This document shows, one piece after another, positions 45,262-59,000 of a DNA stretch of 64,000 bases (the first letter of the stretch is position 1; each line of letters opens with the position of its first letter). A program made the translations under genes and the position numbers. The notes under the pieces are model-generated. The model was not told where the DNA came from. It searched no databases and saw nothing but the letters and a program-made list of their open reading frames with translations. Source of the DNA: Ciona savignyi (taxonomy: Eukaryota > Chordata > Ascidiacea > Phlebobranchia > Cionidae); contig CH001841.1 in NCBI GenBank assembly GCA_000149265.1, positions 8,785 to 72,784 on the forward strand. Reading direction: 5' to 3'.

Positions 45262-47229
45262 GGAATCAGATTTTCGGCAGCAAACGAAGCAAAACGTCCA
45301 ACTATGTAATGAGATGAAGACTGATAGCCTCGCACTAACTTAATTATTAAGTCAGCTCGTCCTTTAAACATCTACCATGCTTTTAAAGTTTAAATGTTTT
45401 TCATATACGTGGTCCATTTACGTTCCAAAATCGAATACCCTCACCCATGACATTGCCCTAATTTTTGAATACTTAATGTTGTTTTATAAATGTATAACGT
45501 ACATTTGGTTGATGTTGAAATTGTACAGATCTGACAAAAACTGTTTATGGAATATATTCTATTAATATTGATTAGGTTATACATGCATGACTTTATTTTC
45601 CTGACCTTAAAAACACAAATTCGTTTAAGATACTTATTTTAAGCTATAAAACTCATTTAGCATTCCGAAATATCTCAAAAAGAATAATAGCATTGATCAA
45701 AATACTTCGTTGTTTTATTGTTAAACTTTTTCCAGGCATATTATGAAAGAAATAGTTGTCCTTTGTCCTGCAGCAAATTAAATTTTCATGCACAATGTTC
45801 CGTTTTTAATTTGTGCTTTCTTTATTTTAATGAATTGAAAAATAAAAAAACGTTGCTTTAAAATGAATCCTAAATCGCTCTAAAAGCAACAGACTACTCG
45901 GCAGCATACATATAGTAAGTGATAAAAAGAAAATGGCGACCGAAACAATTTTTGAAGCGAAGTTAATAAATGAACCGTGGTGGTGGGGAAATCCTATGCA
46001 TCCGTTGATTTTGTTTCGAGAAATTTTTCAATTTACAACTTGTAGACTCTAATTATCTATATATCCACTTTAGTCGTTTGGCAATTTGGGACCCATAGAT
46101 TTGAAACCAAAATTGCAAACGCAAATACAATTCAAGCCAACAATGTTTGATCAAAGACTTAACAATGGCTATAAAGGCGTGCCCTGAAACATGCTCTGCA
46201 TTGTGTGAAAGACCCTCCGTCGTTAAAGCAAACGAATCTACGCTTATGTCTATATAAAGAGGACTCGTGAGCACCAGCAAACTGAAATGTAAATAAATTT
46301 GCCGGGAATTAGTTCAGGGTCAGATGTGACCAAAATACTTCGCCTGATATTCTCGCCGAAATTTGAAATTTGTTCTCAATCATTATATCTTTAAATGTAA
46401 GGTAAAATCGAATCGATTAATACAGTTATTGCAGTTTAATCATTAAAATAAATCGTAAAAATTCCTATTATGTTTTGTGCATTCAAACCGAGATTAAAAC
46501 CTTATTTTTATCACAAAGGCAAACTTATAAAGCGGGATTAAAGGATTTTGGAATATTATAAATAAAAACGCGCATGAATAAAACATAGTTTGGGCGATAT
46601 TGGATCGTTTCTAAAAATTTCCCTTGAGAACGATTACGTTGCAAAACCCGAAGATAGGGGTTGAGAGTGGGGATAAGTGTGTGGAGATGAGAGGGGCGCT
46701 CTTCGAGTGCTCTGCGAGGTTCAGCGTTGGAATCCACCGCTCTGTCAATATTTGTTCGCGTATTGACCTCGTCTATAAATCATCAAACCATCTGCAGGTC
46801 TTTCATTCAATGAGAGTGGGGCCTTCTCTCTTTATGATGAAGTGCTTGACCGCCCGCGACCATGGCTCTGTTGATTTCGATAAGTAAATTAGTATGGTAA
46901 AATAAAATAAATGATAACGGTGGGTATTTAAAAGTCGCTCCTGTGCTCCATATCGAATTTTCCATATTACCTTCGAATTTTATTAAAATTTAAGAAAAAA
47001 TGAAATACTACTTATTAGCGTGTGGTTATGCTTTATTATTAATAAAAAGAGAAGATAAAAAATAGCGAGTGGCATAAATTTAACGGTTATAATAGTATGT
47101 GCATTGGGAATTTTGGTACGTATTAAGACACTCATATTAAGTTCCCAGGTTTGAACAAAAATTATTGCGCAATACCACCTCGTGCGAACAGTCGGACTGC
47201 CTTAACGCTGTGTTTTTATTATTTGATCG
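45262..47229. other. Gene-free interval
   Basis: A locally more GC-rich patch at about 46640-46870 (GAGAGGGGCGCTCTTCGAGT) stands out from AT-rich flanks and may be regulatory. No gene is supported. Confidence 0.4.
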
Positions 47230-47407
47230 CCTGAATATTGCGGATTAATGGGTTCTACCAAATTAAAGGAACGTGTCGATGATATACAACACGCTGCAAT
47301 AGGTCCGGTAACCCGACGGTGGGTGCGAGGTAATCTGATTGCCCGTGTGTTAACCCCCTTGGGTTTCCCATTCACGAGGATAAAGATGAATATCCAGTCC
47401 TTTCATG
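47230..47407 (+). repeat. tRNA-derived SINE, copy 7 (5'-truncated)
   Basis: Starts in the body (CCTGAATATTGCGGATTAATGGG) and runs to ATGAATATCCAGTCC, with the tRNA-like head and most of the tail missing. Confidence 0.85.
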
Positions 47408-50400
47408 ATATCACTTCGAATCGGATGACACGATCGAAACAACGACTGATTGCCCAGAAGAGCCACAACCGCTAATATGATGTGCCAGAGTCGAGATCTA
47501 ACCAAGTACCTGTCTGGGAATGACCACCACCCTTAACCAATAGACATATTGCGTCCGGGGATTGTGAATGGTTTGTTTATAAGTCTCAATTTATTTAGTC
47601 GAGCTGCAAAGATTAATCACACAATATGACTCTATGCCTAATTGTTTAAATATAACATATAAAATTTAAGTTAACCAAAAATAACGTTGATGGAAAAAGA
47701 GCTAATAAATATTTGGTACTGACACATGCATTTTAATTTTAGAATTTACCAACTTTACTATGTACTGGATATTTCTTTAGCTATTTCTCTTTACATATAT
47801 TGTAAGGTAGAATGGAAGATAAGTTCTCGCGGTAAATAATCTCATCGAAGATGTTGATTGTGTTTGCATTGGCTGCTGAACGAAGAAGATTTCAGTAGAT
47901 GAACGATAGTCGGAGTTTTTTGTATTTTCGGATTCCTGTAAAGAGATAGGGTTTCTCTGATTGTATAAGACAAATAAACACAGTCAGTTTAAATAAAAGG
48001 TATACGAAATTAATTTCTTATATTACATATATTTGTAATTATAAATAGGCTTATTTTTACGTGATTCGTCTAGTAATTATAATGTAAACTACCATTCAGT
48101 TTTTATATTTTTTATAAATAATGTTTAAAGACCAAATGAAACGAAGTGTAAGTTAGCTATATATATTAAGATGTATACTACTAAGCGTTCGCGCGCTAAT
48201 ACGATGTTTATTAAAATCCTAATGTTTGATCAAAACTATATTATTAAACGGTGATGTGCGATATGTTACCCATTTTTTTTCCTCTGGGCTTCCTCTAATT
48301 AACGTTTATATAGTGATCATTTTTATTTGTTGCGGGTTAATGCAAAAAATAAAACAATTCACAATTTATCATGTTTTAAGAATATAGGAAACTGACATAT
48401 AGCCACAATAATAATATAAAAAGTACTTCTGAACAAGTCTTAGATATATTTTACCTAGTCATTAAATGTAACTAAATTACAATGATGAAAAATGATGCTA
48501 ACATATTTGTTAAGATTTAAAACGATGCGGTTGCTGGTAAAGTACATTACAATAAGTTTGTTGGATTCCATTTAATCTAATGCGTATATGTTCAAATTAT
48601 ACCCTTCTACGAATTACAAGTATGATCCAAAGTAATTAGGCTAAGAACAGGAATAATAATCAGGTCGAATCTACAGAACTAAGTTTTGACGAGGATAAAA
48701 ACGACAGGCAATGATAAGAACAAGCTAATATCCAAGTGGGTAATAATAATATTATTACACCTATCAATATTGTTAAATGTTATATATATTAACAATAAAA
48801 TATAGTAAAATAAATATCTCAGATCTAGACATTGCTTCGCTGGTTGGCATTCGATTGCTTTACCCTTTGCATTATATTTTTCATTTATATTTAATATCAC
48901 CAAAAAAATAAATAGCTACACTGAAGATATTAGCAAGAGTACCGAAAAGTCCTTTGGTACCCTACTTTCACATTGTAATTCATAGCTAGTTTTTCAATGA
49001 AACGTTAGGCAGTATAAACTTTTATTTGGAAATTAACACACAACCACTTATATTCGACTTTTGCATTTTTTTTACATTAAAGTCTTTTGGTATGGAAATG
49101 CCTACTACACTCTGCTCTACATACAGTCGTTAATTGTGGCTCATTTATTTCATTATTTTAACCAAAGATCCTAAAAACGTGATTAAAAAGTTAGAATGCA
49201 GATGTATTAAAAATTCTTTTACGCTACAGTTTCGATAAACACAAAGTAGTCAGTCAAGATCAAGGTTACGATTACAAAATGGCGGAAAGTATTTTACCTC
49301 TAAATATATAATTTATACCTATATTTTATATTTTTTTAATTACCTTAAAAACAATTACCCCTTCTCTTGATAAATATTTGACGGAAGAAAAATAAAACAC
49401 ATAGATTCTAAAAATATTTGTTTACGCTTATCAAATTTTCTTTATTGGCATATTTGCTAATTATGGTATAATTATTTTGAACAATTCAGCTAAATTGGCG
49501 CATGAAATCAAATGGTATATTATTTACAGCGATAAGTGTTAATGCGTAAAAAGAAATCTTAAAACTTTGTTCTTTTGACGGCTAAACTTATACTACGGTT
49601 TTTTAAATAATGTTCTATAAAGGCCACAAACTTTATTAAACTTAAAAAAAATCGCTGTCAACGGACGCACAGTCACGACAATTAACATTGCTCGAATACA
49701 ACCCGTTGTTTATAGTGAACCCACACAGTTAAGACTTAATAGCAGAGACGGTGGATATAATGCAATTTATATGTAAATATTCATAATAAAATACGAACCA
49801 ACAAAATCTCTTCGCCCGTCGACAAATTTGGATAGAACCCAGTCATTATTACACGCATATAAGCTTACATAATTGCCCGAGCAGTTCCATTTAAAGATAC
49901 TTCTTGCTAGCACTGTGTTACATTTAACTTTAATACTTTAAATTGTAGGATTGAGTCTTAAATATTGTTTGAGAGTCATCTTAAATAAATATGAATAATA
50001 TTAATTAATTTCATGTATCTTATTTTTCTATTTAGCCCTTATAAGCATGCCTTTGTTAAGCGACGTTAAACTGAAGATTTATTCTAAAATAACTTTTTAT
50101 ACACAGATTATTGTACATTTATCTTAAAAGCTTAAGTCTCAGCTTAGCTTATACTTCATCCAAATATGTGCCATAGACGTGTATTAAATTCCTGGACTTA
50201 AATACGTTTAGCGTAAGTTCTTAAATATTACAAATCGATTTAGAAAAACATTTAAGGGGACAAAACAGAAATGTCGATTTTAATACACATTCTCCAAAAA
50301 ATCTGTCTAAAACGTTTCAATCTAAAAACAAAACCAAAAAACTGATACCGCTAATGGAATATTTAAACTTTCTAATTTCTCGCAATTTCAGTGACCAGAC

Positions 50401-52400
50401 ACGCAGAGCCTTGTTCAAGATCATTTTATCATAGAGTATCCGAAAGAAAGGAACTCAAGTGTCTGAAGGGGAAAACAAACAAAAACCTCGTTTTGATCGC
50501 GCCTTTCTATTTTATTTTAATGCATTTTGAAAATTTTTTTTAACGAAATCTTATCGGTGCTTTTAACCTTAAAACTGGCGGTTACTGCGTGACTGTAAAT
50601 GTTTGCTTTCCCGATCAGATGTCTCCATCTGCAAACACCTATTCCGCATTTGGGGATTTGGTACCACTACTTGAAAATGACTACTGCCTGATTATTATAA
50701 CAGATTGAAGATCCTGAGACCTTTGAAATTGAAGTAGACTCATACCATATGGGCAGTTAAATCATCCCTGTTAAAAACACGTTTTCTTATGGTGGAAAGA
50801 AAAGAATGTTATACAATATAACTTTTACATTTCGAAAGTTGTACATTTTTAAGGTGCATATTTTTAAAATTGCATTACATGGAAGTTTTTATAGGGAAAT
50901 ATAGAAAGATGATTCTTAGCTTATAATTCTATTTGGGTCATGTTTACAAAATCCTCTAACGAGTACAGCGGTACTGGGGCGGGGCAATTTTAAAAATATC
51001 GAGTTCGAAATCTAAGCCGTTATTATTACGGTCCTGTCATAAAGACGAAATATAAAGACAAACCCTACCGTTTAATTACTATCAATAAAACTGTCACGGG
51101 ACTTGCTTTGAAATAATTTCAAATTAAAAACCAAAAAGGGAAAGCGTTGTTTTAATTCCGTGGGTATATGTCCCACACCGTGCCTTCGCTGGCATTCAAC
51201 CAACTTTAATTCGCGTGTTGAGCTTACAGTCACGTACGTGTCATTATGTTATGGCACTGAAAGCTTGTTTGGGATTTTGAAGCTCGCTCGATTTAGTTCT
51301 TCATCCAATATTACAATCACTCTTCGCGGAAACCCGATCCGAAAAAAATGATCTGTTTTACTTTAACAAACGATAAAAAATATGTTTTAAATCTTCTGTC
51401 CCTTTTTTTATTGTACGTTATGTTAACTGCTGAAATTCTTAAATATATTGTATATTGCTGTATAGTATATTCCTTGATAATTATATTTGTTTTGTTTAAT
51501 TATGCACCAGGCTGAAGTAAATCTATGTGATTGAAAAAAGGATGCTACTATAAGTAACTCTTTATCTTTTGCAATTAAAATGACTGCTATTAATAAAAAA
51601 AAATATCTCTTAAAAATATTGAAATAAATATAAATGTCAGTTATTCTAAAATAAAATACTCTGAAACACAAAAAATATGATTTATTTTTATTTGATCTTC
51701 TTTTTTCATAACTTAAGCGGGAAAAACAAAATGGCGAAAGTTAAACTTTTTTTTAAAGTTTTGCTTCAGAATATCTCCAAGTTAGATCATTTAAATTCTT
51801 TGTATCTGTCTATTATCTATCTTCATAAAAATGGGTAGAAAGTTGCTACTTACACGTAATTATATAACTAACGGAGGGAAATGATATTATCCAATTTACC
51901 TACACACATTTTCGCATAATCCCAACATTATTCAACATTTCATAGACAAGCCTATGTACATAAGTTTATGGTAAATATAACTAAGATTTATTAATATATA
52001 TAAAAATAAATAAAATTTAAGAAAACAAAAAAATATTTGTCCAATCCTTTTTGCAATCATTCATTCTGTTGTTTAAGTAAAGAATAAAGTTATCCCATAA
52101 ACATGTATGAGTTAAGCGGTATGGTAAATTATCAACTAATTTCGTTGTTGTTAATTGCTACCTTAATGGATGGTAACGAGTAAAAGGCGTATACAGAAGG
52201 TGTGGGACTCCATTTCTCAAGCTCTCCCATCTGTCAGCGTGCGTTCAGTCAGCCCGAACTCAGCAAACATTTAAGTTTTGTAGTTTTCAAGAATTCCATT
52301 ATTAGAGGGAATAAGAACTCCACCGCTCAGCTATAAACACGTCAGCCGTATCATGGCTTGACTGAGAGCGCCGCAAATTGGTCTCAATAGCATACACAGA
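47408..52400. other. Large AT-rich gene-free interval
   Basis: I find no supported gene, RNA or repeat family member in this 5 kb. Open frames are short and without domains. Confidence 0.5.
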
Positions 52401-52539
52401 GTTAAAGTATTTCACACCTCTGTTGGTGGGCCCTTAGACTGCCAGACACACTTTTCGGCAGATACCGTATATAAAATCAAACTCAGAAAATACAAAATTA
52501 ACATGAATCGATACCAGCGTAAAAGGGGGTGAGTTTGAC

Positions 52540-52900
52540 TTACCCAGTGGTCAGCGGGGCCGGCGCTTGCCTTTGATCTGACGTGAGAATGCGGAAAGTC
52601 CACTCGGCCATCTCTGCAACGCAATACTCCTCTTCTCGCTGCCCGGCTACACCCCGCCTAACACATTTGCCGCGGCACCTGCGCGCCCATGCCCAATGAC
52701 CGGGCCAAGCCATTGTTTTGCGGTAAACGGATTCTGAGGCAAAGGGCTCGACGGCGGCATTTCAAAGCAGCCACTCCGACTCCAGGGTTCAAGACACGGG
52801 ACATCCGGATTGGAGAGCGAACGCAGCTATCGGATCTCACCAACTTTGACGGAATTAACAGCAACAGTTTGAACAGCTTAAACTTTAAAGCCTATTTAGT
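52540..52900. promoter_or_regulatory. GC-rich island with splice-donor-like sites; candidate promoter or first exon
   Basis: Base composition changes sharply here. On the minus strand an ATG at 52624 opens MRCRDGRVDFPHSHVRSKAS and continues to ADHW, where a strong donor GG|GTAAGTC begins at about 52546. On the plus strand a frame at 52689-52919 is also open. Neither translation has a domain I recognise. A divergent promoter, a first exon of a gene read to the left, or an unrecognised RNA are all possible. Confidence 0.3.
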
Positions 52901-53559
52901 AAAACCTAGCCGGCCCTGAAAAATGTTAAATATATTTTTGAAAATAAGACAAGCGTTTTATATTCTTCGACTACATAAAATTGATTCAATATTACCGTTA
53001 CATATAATTCACATCTCTTGTTTATAAATTCACGAGTAAAAGCTATGGTTTGGTAAAAATAAATATATATCGGAGTTCGCACAAAAATTCAAATGGAAAT
53101 TGTAAAATGGCGTATGATTAAGACTCGGTGCTGACATCTCGTGACGTGATATGGTGACTCATGTTTGTGTCGATTCATTCACATTTGATCAACGATGTAT
53201 AAAGTATATACCAAATATACTTCATGACCATGGTTATTCAATAGCTTCGTTTAAAATGACTAATTATTTCACTAAGTTTTTTTGTTTAATATTTCATACT
53301 CAAATTAATCGAAACTTAGTAGTTGTATATAAAAAATAATTAATAAAAAAATTAATAATAAATTATGAACGTAATAGCAATTTAAATTATCAAGGTCCGA
53401 AAAGTTCTTAATAGGTTTAAAATTTAGTTTTAACCAGTAAGCTAGCATAAAGGTGTTTTTTTTAAATATATATTCGAATTTAAAAAACGAGACGATAGAC
53501 CAAGTTTTCGGCATTATCAAAACAATTTGCTGTAAAAACTTTGGTTTTAAATTTCGTCA

Positions 53560-53970
53560 AAATTTTCGATTGGAGAACATTCACAAACACGGTGTCGATG
53601 AAAGCAACGACCCGTTGAGTTGTGACCGGGTACCAGGTGCGAGCCAATCGCTTTATCTTTCTGTCTGTCCTTTCTTCCGAGTTAAACCTGTTTAAACAGG
53701 ACCTGCTATAAGTAATAGCGATCACGTGGCGCTTTGGAATGCACCGGGCGCGATGATTCGCGGTCAGTAAAGTTCATGACCCTCCTGACGTCACCTGTTG
53801 AGCGATGAAGCTTTCCGCGCGACGGAAGCGTAAGATGAATCACGTTTGTTACTCCACAATGGTAACCACGATCTGGCCAAGAGTCAGGATAATCTAGTAT
53901 TACCCACCCGAGGTACAGATGGCTAATGCGTCACATTACGCCTCGGTCCCGCACTTACAACAAGTCTTGC
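53560..53970. promoter_or_regulatory. Motif-rich patch, candidate regulatory module
   Basis: Contains a 14-bp palindrome CCTGTTTAAACAGG (53687-53700), an E-box CACGTG (53723-53728), and a full CRE palindrome TGACGTCA (53786-53793) in locally GC-richer DNA. There is no coding signal. Confidence 0.3.
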
Positions 53971-54612
53971 GTATTGTTGATTTAAAATAACAAAGAAAAG
54001 ATAAGCCTTGAATAAAAGTGTGCGATGATGTTTTTTGATAAATGTTTTCTGTAAGTAGCACCGCAAAATGAGGAAAAATGAAAGGTTCTCCTTCCGAAGC
54101 CTAAGATGAATAGTTGAAAAGAATGCCCGTATACTAAATGCTTGGTTGAGCTTATCTTAAGATGGATGACACGAACGTGTTTTGTGTTGCTTATCAGACA
54201 AAGCCTGCTGCTTTAGCCAAACAACCGTGATGTAACGTTAGCAGGTGCTGCTTCGATTTACACGCTGGAGATTAGATCTTACACCGTCATTTGTAGCCCA
54301 CTGAAATATCCCTGTGTCACAACGCATTGCCCCGCTAAAAGAAACTTGACCATAAAGTAGTGACAGTAGAGTGTAAATAAGTAAAAATACAAAATATCGT
54401 AGAATGACTCAGTGGACGAAGACACCGATTTTAAGCACCACTCATTTCAATGACATGGTTTTAAAACCCACCACTCCCATTTAATATTTTTCTTACAGTT
54501 ATCTTTTTTGTTAAAGTCAAAATTTTCCAATCAAAATTAGGGTTTATTAGACTTTGTAGTCATGTTTGGATGATCGCGTAGTGTCATATGCGGTTGGTAT
54601 ATGTACAAGTCC

Positions 54613-54672
54613 GACCGGTTAGTCTGGTGGTTTAGTGCGACGCCTTTTAACCAGAAGGTTGTAGGCTCAATC
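54613..54672 (+). repeat. SINE head fragment
   Basis: Only the tRNA-like head (GACCGGTTAGTCTGGTGG through AGAAGGTTGTAGG) is present. Confidence 0.75.
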
Positions 54673-54904
54673 TATATATGCTCTTTAAAATTCGGCATTT
54701 ATAAAGAAAATTATTATAAATTAAATGAAAGTGAGACAAAAAGACTTATTATAGTGAGACAGGTCGAGACTACACATAAGAAAAAACGGGAAACTCACAA
54801 AACCACATGTTAACGATGGTGTGGGCTTAAATCCCCAGCTGCGAGTTTAGGAAGCCTACTCCCCAACCTTTTTCTTAACCTCGCGAATTTTCCTAACATG
54901 GTAT

Positions 54905-55190
54905 TAGGATAGGATAGGATATTGATGTTTATCCCTGTAATTGGGAAAACCAAGGGGATTAACACATGAGCAATCGTCAGATCACCTCGCGCCCATCGTC
55001 GGATTACCCACCGTTGTATATGATGGGCACGTTCATTCAATTTGGTAGAACCCATTACTCCGGTGGGTCCAGGCAATGTCCGTAAAGTGCCCGCCCAAGG
55101 ACACAACCGACTAGCTGGCGAACAGTTTCGCACCTGCAACCGTTCGATTGATAGGCGACACACTTATCCGCCAGACTAACCGGCCGGACA
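54905..55190 (-). repeat. tRNA-derived SINE, copy 9 (near full length)
   Basis: Reverse copy from the AGGATAGGATAGGAT tail to the head CCGCCAGACTAACCGGCCGG. The body is intact except for a small loss around the TGCAATAGCT segment. Confidence 0.9.
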
Positions 55191-55333
55191 TATCCTATCC
55201 TGTGTGTATAAATCCTTTGATGTGGATTTATGAACCGCAGCCAGGATAATATTACTCTATACAATTTTGGTGTTTACAATTGGGTTACTAATTTTAGTTT
55301 ACTTCATCTTGCCACACAAAGAGTCATATTATC

Positions 55334-55494
55334 CTGTGCTCAGTGGGTATTGCAATTGTTGTGTACGATTGAGACATTCCTTTAATTTTGGTATAATTCA
55401 ATAATCCACTAGGTTCAGATCATGTCCGTAAGCGCCTCGTTTCTACGACACCGACGACTGACGACGCAACAACCCACTCAGCTATTCGGCTAGA
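55334..55494 (-). repeat. Divergent SINE fragment
   Basis: Degenerate reverse match: TGTGTACGATTGAGACATTC, TCCACTAGGTTCAGATCATG and CGGCTAG near the head. Confidence 0.6.
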
Positions 55495-56022
55495 CAAATA
55501 TCACGTGTCCACTCGTATACCGAACAAGTTAAAATAATACTATTAAAAAAAATCCGTCATCACTACATTTCAACAAATAAATTGTCATACTGTACTATAG
55601 TGGATTTGCCACGATAACCGACTTGACCAATTTTGAATTTTGCATCGACTGTATTTTTTGCCACCTAGTAAGATCACGGCTTAATTCCAACGGTTTGTCA
55701 CAATAAAAAATTATCATCTAATAAAGAAGCATGCAGAAAATGGTTTCTGATGTTTAATCGATTCGTAAATAGTGAAGTGTTATTGCATAGCGAAATATCA
55801 CCAATCAGAAATGCACAATGTAAGCCGATATAGGCTTGATTAAAACGATAAATTAAATTGACAATTAGGAAGACACTTGATTGCTCTGAAATTAAAATAA
55901 AACATCTGACTTTAACAATTAAGTAAAAACAATAAACATAAAATTAAGTGTATTTTAAGATATCCTTTTTAGCCAAAAATCTAAATTTTAATTTTGATAA
56001 ATGCCCTATAAAACAAAGATGA

Positions 56023-59000
56023 TTAACTAGTGAGAGAAAATCGGTATTGTTCAGGAACAGCGCTTAATAATCCCTTCTCATCAAGCCAAGATCGACTGAA
56101 AAGACGTGTAAAGTATCTCTGGCCTGTATCGCATAAACAGGTAACCACGACATTCCCTGGACCAAGGTCTTGTGCCACTCTGACAGCAGCTGCAACGTTC
56201 AGACCGGACGAGGCTCCAACGTAGAAACCTTCCTCGTGTAGAAGCCTGTAAGTCTGTTCAATCGAAAGTTTGGGTTAAAACTGTTGTTTTCAAGATATTA
56301 TACTTATTTATTTCCGGTACCTCTGTTCTAAATACTACAGGATTGCTTGGATCGCATGATGCGCTTGAATCGCTTACTATACTTCGTAATTACAAAAGCC
56401 ATGATATTAATGTTAGGGTTGGAGTTAAAGTTAGTTCTGGGGTTGAGATTAGTGTTTGGGACAGGGTTAAAATTACTTTCCATAGCAATCTAAGTGATCC
56501 AAGCGGCCCTGTAGTATTTAGAGGCACCCATGCATTTCTCCACTAATGGAGACATATCTTCACTAACAATAGACGTTTCGTAGAAAAAATTAGATTTAGT
56601 AGGACAACAGTAAATCTGATATGATAAATAATAGAAAGATTATTGTTCTATTCGGTTTATGTTATACAAGTATTAAACCATAGAGATGGGACTATCTTAA
56701 GAAAATCAATACCATTTCAACTGCTTCGGTATCCAAGATACAAATAGCTTCATCTATTGGAGCTCCTTTCATGTTGGCGGTCACCCTGCCCTGGCCGATC
56801 CCCTCTGTTATAGACGACCCGTCTGAGCGCTCTAACTTGCCTTCACTGAACCATTTGTACAACACGCTGCCCTGACAGGATGTAATGAAGTCGCATTGAT
56901 GGATCACAAAATAAAAATATTATATGAGTGATTTTCCATATACATTCTTTGTATTGTAGGATTTTTATATTACTCCAGCTAGCGAATCTGGTGGTTAAGT
57001 GCGTCGCCTTTCAATCGAAAGGTTGTAGGTGCGAAACTGGTCGCTAGATAATCTGTTGTGTCCTTGGGCAAGGCAAATTGAAGGAACGTGTATATCATAC
57101 ACAACACACTGCAATAGCTCCCATTCACGGGAATAAACATGAATATCCTATTCTATCCTACTCTTTTATGACTGGTGCCCAACATGTATTGACCATGGCT
57201 CTTGCAGTGTCAGTATTTAAATAAACCCCACTATAAGAACTGTTGGAGCAATGTTTGTTAAGTACCTTGGCGACTAGTAAGGTTTTCCAAAGTGGTCACA
57301 AGCTGTTCAATAACTGTGCCCCTTGGCAAGGCACTTATCGAACATTATCTGGACGTAATTGATTAACAGGTTAAATTAAAACTAAATTAAATACAATTCA
57401 ATACGAAACCTCCTTTGAACCAACGCTTGACTATTTAATACACATATAGGAGGCGTTGAAGCCTAGACCACCAGGCATACATATCATGTATTCACACAGC
57501 ATTTTGTACTATCACAACATATACCAAAATCATGTCTGGTTTAAATTACCTGTGGATCAGCAAGCACCGTTTTAACTGCTGGATTCTTTGATTTCAAGTA
57601 TGTAGCAACACCTGTGAACCAAAGATATTAAAGAATTTTAGATTCCTTTCTTTTTAAATTTAAACTGTAGAAAAGCTGTGTGTAAAGAAAAAAAAGCAAC
57701 TGACTGTCTCATAAGTTAAGTCAATTACGTTTTGGCAGATTCGTAAATCCCTATTAAATACTAACACCACCCATTATTATGCCAAAAATTATTTAAAATG
57801 AGACATTGAATAGGTAACAATTTATATTGAATAAAATAAAATAAATTAAACTTACCGGCCATTGTACCACCAGTACCTGATCCGAAAGTTACAGCATTCA
57901 CCTTACCATCTGTAGTAAACAATTCAATTCAGTGAATCATAGAAATTAAAAGTTTTTTTAACTATTAACAATGTACAATTAAATTAAGCTGTACAGTTAC
58001 TCTTAACATTCATTCGGACCATGTAATAGGCTATTCTTCTGGTACCATTTATAAAATAAAAATCCAATCATCATGTAGACCAACCTACCAGTTTGCTCCC
58101 AAATTTCGGGCCCAGTGGTAACAACATGAGCTCTGCGGTTTGCTGTGTTGTCAAACTGATTGGTCCAAACTGCATTTGGTATTGAGTCTGCATATCTCTT
58201 TGCCTTTGAGATAACAAAATTGTGTGAAATTCGGATGTCACTTCAGTGAATGAATTATCTACATTTTTTTACATGACTCGACAATCAAGATACCCAACTT
58301 AAAAAATGTAAGTACATGAAATATTAAAGAGGAAAAATACGCAGCAACAGAACTAAGTATGAAAATACCTGGTGATTGTAATTATTGGGATCATCGAATG
58401 GTACGGCGGGAACCGGTCTCACATCAGCACCCAACACAGTAAGCATGTCTATTTTTTCCTGGCCATAAAAACAAAATTATTACGATAATGTACAGTTAGT
58501 ATTTTTAATATTCACTGCACTACTTTAAAAAAATCCCAATTTAGTAACTGTAACAATATAAGTAACATTATGTGAGAAAGGTGAGATAATCATATAAAGA
58601 ACGGTGTTGAATAGACATGTCATTGTCCTTATGCCATGACGCAGCGTTATGAGAATCATTGTCTTAAACAAACATAGTATGGGCATATATTGAGATTAAC
58701 CTATTCCTGGAGATAATGCACAAATAAATATCCAAGTAGTTATAAGCTACATAGAATGTAAAGAGAAAGTCAGATAGATAACATAGGATAGGATATTAGT
58801 GTATAACCGTAATTGGGAAAACTAACGGGGTTAACACACAGGCATCCGTCAGATCACCTCGCGCCCACCGTCGGGTTACCGGAGCTATTTCATGGTGTTG
58901 TGTATGATTGACACGTTCCTTCAATAGAATCCATTATTCCGCTGGGTTCAGGCAATGTCCGTTAAGTGCCTTGCCCAAGGACACAACCGACTAGCTGGTA

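Noticed and set aside
47248-47475. Open frame of 75 codons, and a similar one at 54810-55163
   Set aside because: Both are translations of SINE bodies and recur wherever the SINE does.
52590-52620. Minus-strand GCAGAGATGGCCGAGTGG resembling a tRNA-Ser 5' end
   Set aside because: No B box, no matching acceptor stem and no anticodon arm follow at the right spacing.
56343-56546. 67-codon frame with repeated [13 protein letters not shown]-like pattern
   Set aside because: It lies inside an intronic MITE and comes from its degenerate GGGTTGGAGTT repeat.
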